A stretch of DNA of 64,000 nt from CAVZZG01 sp963779685 (lineage in GTDB: Bacteria > Actinomycetota > Thermoleophilia > Gaiellales > F1-60-MAGs149): assembly GCA_963779685.1 (NCBI GenBank), contig CAVZZG010000003.1, positions 434,001 to 498,000 of the forward strand, read 5' to 3'. The position numbers were made by a program, and so were the translations under genes. Under the pieces are notes generated by a model that saw only the letters and a list, made by a program, of their open reading frames with translations, had not been told where the DNA came from and did not search any database. Shown here piece by piece: positions 59,533 to 64,000 of the stretch (position 1 is its first letter; every line of letters begins with the position of its first letter).

Positions 59533-59952
59533 TATATGGACAGCCGTACGATCGGGATCTCCCGGTCGGTCTTCTGCTGGTAGCCGGCATAGCCGGAGTG
59601 GAGCTCGACGACGCTGCTCCCAGAGCCGTGCGCGCTCCGCCGGGTCGGTCACGGTCGCTGCCCGCGCTCGCACCCGGCGGCCGTCCAGCTCGAGCTCGAC
59701 GTCCGGATCGGCGACCAGGTTGCCGTACCAGGCGGGGTGCGCGGGTGCGCCGCCGTTCGAGGCGATCAGGATGAGATCGCCGGCGTCCTCCAAATAGGTG
59801 AGCGGGACGGTGCGCCGGGCGCCGCTCCGGCGGCCCGTCGTGGTCAGGAGCACCACGCGCATACCGACCAGCCGCGTGCCCAGACGCCAGCGGGAGCCGC
59901 GAACAAGGCTCACGTGGAACGCCGTGACGGCCCGCTGGGCGAGCCCGGGCAC
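59532..59952 (-). pseudogene. Frameshifted F420-dependent nitroreductase (Ddn family)
   Basis: The first 112 residues or so match deazaflavin-dependent nitroreductases: MRVVLLTTTGRRSGARRTVP, LILIASNGGAPAHPAWYGNL and LELDGRRVRARAATVTD. Near 59613 the frame breaks; skipping one base restores VVELHSGYAGYQQKTDREIP and IVRLSI with a stop at 59532-59534. As written, the frame instead runs on into dnaE2. A real one-base insertion or a sequence error are both possible. The GTG (59952) overlaps the methyltransferase stop. Confidence 0.75.
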
Positions 59953-60713
59953 TAGCGCCTGTCACCCGTCACGACGACGTAGTCGCTGTCGAACGGCGGG
60001 TCGCCGAAGGCATCCAGCAGCGCGGCGTCCAGATCAACGTGCCGCGCGGGTTCGAGGCGGTCGTAGAGTGTCATGAGCGGCCCGTTCGAGGAGCGGAAGA
60101 ACGTGAGCAGATCGGCCGCGTCGGCGAACCCTTCGAACCGCCAGGTGCCGGGTTGGAACGAGAGGTCGATCGGATGGCCGGCGAACAGCTTGCGGACGTG
60201 GTCGGTGTCGCCCCAGGACTCGGGCGGCTCGATGCCCGTGATGTGAGGCGGCTGGAACGGGCGGAGCGCCTCACCGATCCGTCCGAACCGGCCCGTCGGG
60301 CTCCAGTTCAGCATCGCCAGGCGACCGCCGGGCCGCAGCACGCGGACGAGCTCCGCGGCGACGTCGGCCTGGCGCGGGGCGAAGATCGCGCCGACGCAGC
60401 TGATGGCGACGTCGAACGCGCCGTCGGGGAAGGGGAGGGCCTGCGCGTCGGCCTCCTGCCACTGCAGCGCGAGGCCCCGTTCGGCGGCGCGCCGCGCGCC
60501 CTCCGCGAGCAACTCCGGCGTGAGGTCGGATGCGGTCACGTCCGCGCCGCGGGCGGCGGCGGGCAGCGAGGCGTTGCCGCAGCCCGCGGCGACGTCCAGC
60601 ACCCGCTCGCCCGCGGTGATACCGGCGCGCTCGACCAGGATCTCGCCGAGCCCGCCGATCAGGCGGTCGGCGAAGGCGGGATAGTCCCCTTCGGCCCAGA
60701 CCCTCGTCGTCAT
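59952..60713 (-). CDS. SAM-dependent class I methyltransferase
   Basis: The 253-aa protein shows the SAM-binding motifs RVLDVAAGCGNASLPAAARG (motif I, about 40-59), TASDLTPELL, ALPFPDGAFDVAISC and RVLRPGGRLAMLNW. It resembles UbiE/MenG-type small-molecule methyltransferases. The substrate is unknown. It lies in the SOS group by coupling: the ATG overlaps the DUF6504 gene (ATGA), so it is probably induced with imuB. Confidence 0.82.
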   Translation of the reverse strand: MTTRVWAEGDYPAFADRLIGGLGEILVERAGITAGERVLDVAAGCGNASLPAAARGADVTASDLTPELLAEGARRAAERGLALQWQEADAQALPFPDGAFDVAISCVGAIFAPRQADVAAELVRVLRPGGRLAMLNWSPTGRFGRIGEALRPFQPPHITGIEPPESWGDTDHVRKLFAGHPIDLSFQPGTWRFEGFADAADLLTFFRSSNGPLMTLYDRLEPARHVDLDAALLDAFGDPPFDSDYVVVTGDRR

Positions 60714-60976
60714 GCCCGTTGACGGTACCAGGTGCCGGGCCGGCGGCGGTCCTCGAACACGACCTCCACGCGGCCGCCGGCAACGACGATCTCGAGGTAG
60801 CGCCGTCGCACCGGCGCGTCGCTCCACCAGGCCTCCTCGACCCGCCACTCCTCGCGCACGGTCTCCACCGCGCGTCCATCCACGACGGCCGGGAGGCCAT
60901 CGGCGTCCGTGTCGACGGCGACGGGTCGCGGGGCGTTCAGCACCTTCAGCGTTCTGGCGCGGGGCACTCGGGACAC
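60710..60976 (-). CDS. DUF6504-like small protein linked to ImuB
   Basis: The 88-aa protein has VETVREEWRVEEAWWSDAPV and RRRYLEIVVAGGRVEVVFED, ending RRRPGTWYRQRA. From memory this matches the small DUF6504 proteins encoded beside imuB/dnaE2 in actinobacteria. GTG 60976 overlaps the imuB stop by one base (TAGTG). Its role in lesion bypass is unknown. Confidence 0.65.
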   Translation of the reverse strand: MSRVPRARTLKVLNAPRPVAVDTDADGLPAVVDGRAVETVREEWRVEEAWWSDAPVRRRYLEIVVAGGRVEVVFEDRRRPGTWYRQRA

Positions 60977-62157
60977 TAGCGGGGAGCGAGGCCGAAGCGG
61001 CGTTCGGGCAGGCGGCTGGCGGTGTCGACGGCGACCACGTGCAGGGTGACGTCCTCGCCGAGCGCCGCCCGTACCTGGCCGACGGCGCTCTCCAGCCGGG
61101 CCGATCGCGCGTCGCCGTCCTCGCGGAAGAGGAGTGTCTGGCGGTTGCCGGGGGCGAGGCCGGCGATCTCGACCGCGAGCTCCTCGGCGGGGGCGGGGAG
61201 CCGGGCGAGCTTGGCCTGCAGGGCGAGCCGGATACGGGCAGGGTCGGCCGTCGGTTCGCGCAGGGGCACCTCGCAGCTCCAGGAGCCGCCGCCGACGATC
61301 CGGGCGCCGAGCCGCAGCATCCGCGGTTCCCGGCCACGGCGGTCGGCGCGGTTCAGCAGCCGTTCGATCAGCACCCGCAGCGCATGGTCGAGCGCGCCCT
61401 CGGTGACCGCGGCGTCGGGCAGCTCGATCGACTCACGCATGGCCTCGGCCGGCGGGCGAGGGCGGAGCGGGGTGGGATCGTCACCGCTGGCCAGGCGCCA
61501 GACGCGCTCTCCCTCGGGGCCGAAGCGATCGCGGAGCGGGAGCCGCCCCAGCGCCTCGAGCGCTCCCAGCCGGTCGATGCCCAGCCGTTCGAGCGAGGCG
61601 ACGAGGCCGGGATCGGCATCGCCGTCCTCGGCCAGCGCTGCCAGCGGCAGCGGCGCGAGGAACTCGCGGATGGCCGGTGCGGTGACGACGACCGGCCGTC
61701 CGGGCCGGGCGCGCCGGGTGGCGGCGAGCGCCGGGAACCTGCCCGGGGCAGCGCCGATCCGTGCCCCGGGCACCGCGTCCTGCAGGCGCATCAGGACGCC
61801 GGCGCGGCCGCCGTAGAGGCGCTCGATGGGAGCGATGGCCAGGAGCGCCCGGCCCGGACCGGTGGGCTCGACCCTGGCACCGAGGTCCTCGAGGCGGCAC
61901 AGGAGGTCCTCGGCGGCGTCGGCGATCGCGATCGGGTCGGGCGGCAGGAGCGCGATGCGCGGGCACAGCGCGAGCGCCTCGGACAGCCGCATGCCGGCGC
62001 GGACGCCCGCGGCGGCAGCCGCTGCAGACGGCTCGCCGACGCGGGGTGGTCCACCGGGCTCGGGAGCGAGCGCCGCGGGTGCCGCCGCATCCTCCATCCC
62101 GATCCGCGCGGCCACCACGGCGAACGCGAAACGGGGGAGTGCCAGCGCGGCGATCAC
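60976..62157 (-). CDS. imuB: ImuB, catalytically inactive Y-family polymerase of the mutasome
   Basis: The 393-aa protein has a Y-family layout (palm and fingers about 1-220, little finger to about 350). It starts IAALALPRFAFAVVAARIG and continues AAAAGVRAGMRLSEALALCP, but the acidic residues of an active site (DxD and DE) are missing, as in ImuB. It acts as a hub linking DnaE2 to the beta clamp. No ImuA is present. GTG 62157 has TATAGA nine nucleotides upstream and an SOS box adjacent. Confidence 0.85.
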   Translation of the reverse strand: MIAALALPRFAFAVVAARIGMEDAAAPAALAPEPGGPPRVGEPSAAAAAAGVRAGMRLSEALALCPRIALLPPDPIAIADAAEDLLCRLEDLGARVEPTGPGRALLAIAPIERLYGGRAGVLMRLQDAVPGARIGAAPGRFPALAATRRARPGRPVVVTAPAIREFLAPLPLAALAEDGDADPGLVASLERLGIDRLGALEALGRLPLRDRFGPEGERVWRLASGDDPTPLRPRPPAEAMRESIELPDAAVTEGALDHALRVLIERLLNRADRRGREPRMLRLGARIVGGGSWSCEVPLREPTADPARIRLALQAKLARLPAPAEELAVEIAGLAPGNRQTLLFREDGDARSARLESAVGQVRAALGEDVTLHVVAVDTASRLPERRFGLAPR

Positions 62158-62166
62158 CCGCCCCAG

Positions 62167-62186
62167 TCTATACGAACATACGTTCG
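62167..62186 (-). promoter_or_regulatory. SOS box and promoter of imuB
   Basis: GAACATACGTTC (62174-62185) is a LexA-type site with flanking C and G, directly beside minus-strand TATAGA (62167-62172). LexA bound here would block the imuB-DUF6504-methyltransferase transcript. Confidence 0.85.
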
Positions 62187-62232
62187 GTGTCACGTAAAGG
62201 CGCCGGGCCGCGATGTGACACACTCGCCGCCG

Positions 62233-63270
62233 ATGCCCGATTCCTCGTTCGTCTGCTCGGCGTGCGCCCGGAGGTTGCCGGCCGACCCGGTCCACTGGCG
62301 CTGCCCGTGCGGGGGCGTGCTCGATCTGGAGGGGGAGGCCGGCGTCGAGCCGCTCGACCTGGGGCTGGTGACGACGCCGCTGCTGCGCCTCGCGCACCCG
62401 TCGCTCGACCTGTTCGTGAAGGTCGAGGGCCAGCTGCCGACCGGCTCGTTCAAGGATCGCGGGAGCGCGACGCTCGTGGCCGTGCTCGCGGCCCACGGCG
62501 TCGGCACCGCCGTCGCCGACTCCTCGGGCAATGCCGGCGCCTCGCTGGCCGCGCACTGCGCGGCGGCGGGCATCGGCCTCGACCTCTACGCGCCGGCCAC
62601 GGCCTCGCCGGGGAAGCTGGTCCAGGCCCGCGCCCATGGCGCCTACGTGCACCTGATCGAGGGCCCCCGCCAGGCTGCCACCGACGCCGCCCGCAAGGCG
62701 GTCGAGGCCGGTGCCGCCTACGCCACCCACGCCTGGAGCCCGTTCTTCCTGGCCGGTACGGCGAGCTTCGGGCGCGAGCTGGAGACCCAGCTCGGGCGCC
62801 CGCCCGACGCGCTCGTGATCCCCGTCGGCGCCGGCACGCTCGCGCTGGGCGCGATGGCGGGGTTGCGCGGCCGCAGCCGCCTCTACGGCGTGCAGTCGGC
62901 CGCCTGTGCGCCGCTCGCGACCGCGTTCGCCGCCGGCCTGGACGTGCCGGCCGAGATCACGCCGGAGCCATCGCTGGCGGAGGGCGTGCTGGTCGCGAGC
63001 CCGCCCCGTGGCATGCAGGTGCTGCGCGAGGTCAGGGAGAGCGGTGGCGAGATCGTCGCCGTCGCCGACGATGCGCTCGGACCGGCGCTGGCGCGCCTCG
63101 CCCGCGCCGGTGTCCTGCCCGAGCCGACGGCCGCGCTCACGATCGCCGCCACCGACCGCCTGCTGGCCTCCGGAGCCCTGGCTGCCGGCGAGACCGTGGT
63201 CTGCGCGCTCACCGGGCACGGTCTCAAGGCGCCGGCCGCCGTTGCCCGGGCACTCGGCCTCAACGGCTGA
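62233..63270 (+). CDS. Threonine synthase-like PLP enzyme
   Basis: The 345-aa fold-type II PLP enzyme begins with a zinc-ribbon-like segment (CSACARRLPADPVHWRCPCG), then the PLP Lys in GQLPTGSFKDRGSATLVAVL (about residue 77), AVADSSGNAGASLAAHCAAA, and VIPVGAGTLALGAMAGL for phosphate binding. This is the architecture of short threonine synthases, but other family members exist, so the reaction is not certain. ATG 62233 is the natural start; no good ribosome binding site is visible. Confidence 0.75.
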   Translation: MPDSSFVCSACARRLPADPVHWRCPCGGVLDLEGEAGVEPLDLGLVTTPLLRLAHPSLDLFVKVEGQLPTGSFKDRGSATLVAVLAAHGVGTAVADSSGNAGASLAAHCAAAGIGLDLYAPATASPGKLVQARAHGAYVHLIEGPRQAATDAARKAVEAGAAYATHAWSPFFLAGTASFGRELETQLGRPPDALVIPVGAGTLALGAMAGLRGRSRLYGVQSAACAPLATAFAAGLDVPAEITPEPSLAEGVLVASPPRGMQVLREVRESGGEIVAVADDALGPALARLARAGVLPEPTAALTIAATDRLLASGALAAGETVVCALTGHGLKAPAAVARALGLNG

Positions 63271-63306
63271 CTCAGGTGCAGCGCGCGTCCGGCCGATATC
63301 CGAGAC

Positions 63307-64000
63307 GTGATCGATCGCACGACGCCCGCGATCCTGGCCGCGGCCGTGCTGCTGACCGGCGCTGGTGCGGTGGCCGTGACGCGGCTGCCCGGGCACGGCA
63401 TGCGGGCCGTGCCGGCGGCCCGGCCGCCGGCCACGCTGGCCCTGCCGTACGGGCCCGCCGACAGGTTGGCCGAGCCGGTGGCGGCGCCGGCCGCGATGCT
63501 GCGCGCGGGCGATGGCGGTGCCGCGATCTACGCCGCCGGTGCGGAATCGACCGATGATGCCGCGCGGCTCCTGACGAGCGCCGGCGTCCCGGCCCTCGTC
63601 GCCGCATCTCCCGCCGACGCCCTGACCCATCCGGTCGTGGTCTGGGTCGGTGAGCTGCCGCCCGCAGACGTGGCGCGGGTGACCGCGTACGTGAACCACG
63701 GCGGCATCCTCGTCGTGTTCGGGGCATCGGCCGCCGCCGAGCAACTGGCAGCGGCGACCGGCCGGCGCTCGGCCACGCGTTCCACGGTGCAGGTGCTGCC
63801 CGGCGGGGGCGTCAGCGCCGCCCAATTGCACCTCGCACCCTTCCCCGGCACCGGCTGGCAGCGCGCGGGCGGTGTGCTGGCGCGCTACGACGACGGCAGC
63901 GCAGCCTGGGTCCTGCGTCGCACGGGCCTCGGCGCGGTTGCGCTCGCAGGCGTGCCGCTCAGCGCCCTGGTGGCAGCCACGCCGGCCGCTGGAGACCCCG
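63307..64000 (+). CDS. Secreted or membrane-anchored protein, N-terminal part
   Basis: A GTG-initiated frame is open to the window end. It starts MIDRTTPAILAAAVLLTGAG, a signal peptide or anchor, followed by a Pro/Ala-rich stretch and then an alpha/beta region: HPVVVWVGELPPADVARVTA and YVNHGGILVVFGASAAAEQL, which resembles the flavodoxin-like fold of DUF4350/GATase-like domains. About 231 residues are visible. The function is unknown. Confidence 0.65.
   Translation, partial: MIDRTTPAILAAAVLLTGAGAVAVTRLPGHGMRAVPAARPPATLALPYGPADRLAEPVAAPAAMLRAGDGGAAIYAAGAESTDDAARLLTSAGVPALVAASPADALTHPVVVWVGELPPADVARVTAYVNHGGILVVFGASAAAEQLAAATGRRSATRSTVQVLPGGGVSAAQLHLAPFPGTGWQRAGGVLARYDDGSAAWVLRRTGLGAVALAGVPLSALVAATPAAGDP

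Noticed and set aside
59528..59797. Plus-strand ORF starting at the mirrored GTG of the palindrome
   Set aside because: It lies entirely antisense to the nitroreductase remnant, and its Ser/Arg-rich product shows no domain.
56263..59952. A real nitroreductase-DnaE2 fusion of 1229 residues
   Set aside because: The C-terminus and stop of the nitroreductase are recovered by skipping one base, and dnaE2 has its own promoter, SOS box and start codon. Listed as frameshift plus separate gene.
1..64000. tRNA, rRNA and transposon genes
   Set aside because: I looked for cloverleaf-like CCA-ended segments, rRNA motifs and transposase motifs and saw none; a covariance-model search would be needed to be sure.

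Overview
The window is very GC-rich, densely packed actinobacterial DNA with many 1-4 nt gene overlaps and GTG/TTG starts. The gene set suggests a deep-branching actinobacterium (class Thermoleophilia is my best guess, from gene content only): a dcw cell-wall cluster, an SOS-boxed DnaE2/ImuB/DUF6504 mutasome group, an F420-type nitroreductase remnant, a B12-dependent ribonucleotide reductase, and secreted Hcp-like and NlpC/P60 proteins. I saw no tRNA, rRNA, CRISPR array, transposase or integrase.

Layout. 1-6657: ftsW (partial), murG-murC-murB, then a coupled membrane acyltransferase and a HAD hydrolase; a two-ORF small-protein unit runs antisense between ftsW and murG. 6658-18884: an interruption of the dcw cluster with trehalose synthase, an S4 protein, a secreted Hcp-like protein, a hydrolase-cyclase fusion, two YtcJ-type amidohydrolases, a flavin monooxygenase, a MobA-like protein, a DmdA-like protein and OsmC. 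18977-21122: ftsQ and ftsZ, with tandem repeats, a promoter and a 13-codon coupled leader peptide before ftsZ. 21119-25591: argG, divergent from argR-argH-lysA. 25588-26981: a PilZ protein and an unknown. 27010-31776: the his operon (hisR-like yerC, hisG, a fused hisC-hisB, hisH, hisF, hisIE) behind an ABC-F gene; hisA is divergent at 34048 and leads an M20 peptidase and a Cys/Met PLP enzyme. hisD and hisZ are not in the window. 37224-39980: secreted protein, NlpC/P60, CorA. 40008-45559: a possible zinc-finger ORF, rhodanese, M24 protein, NrdJ. 45610-56234: lipoproteins, unknowns and a minus-strand signalling cluster (cyclase-ATPase, GNAT, GGDEF/HD-GYP, PHP, phosphoesterase). 56263-62186: the SOS mutagenesis locus. 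62233-64000: threonine-synthase-like protein and a partial secreted protein.

The most notable features are the HisC-HisB fusion, a three-copy 22-bp operator array on the promoter of the his regulator, a 50-nt near-palindrome carrying the dnaE2 SOS box beside a frameshifted nitroreductase gene, short coupled mini-ORFs (before ftsZ and in the amidohydrolase operon), and a recurrent leaderless start pattern (TANNNT, then mostly 6-7 nt, then ATG/GTG). Functions are read from motifs by eye; none was confirmed by a database search.
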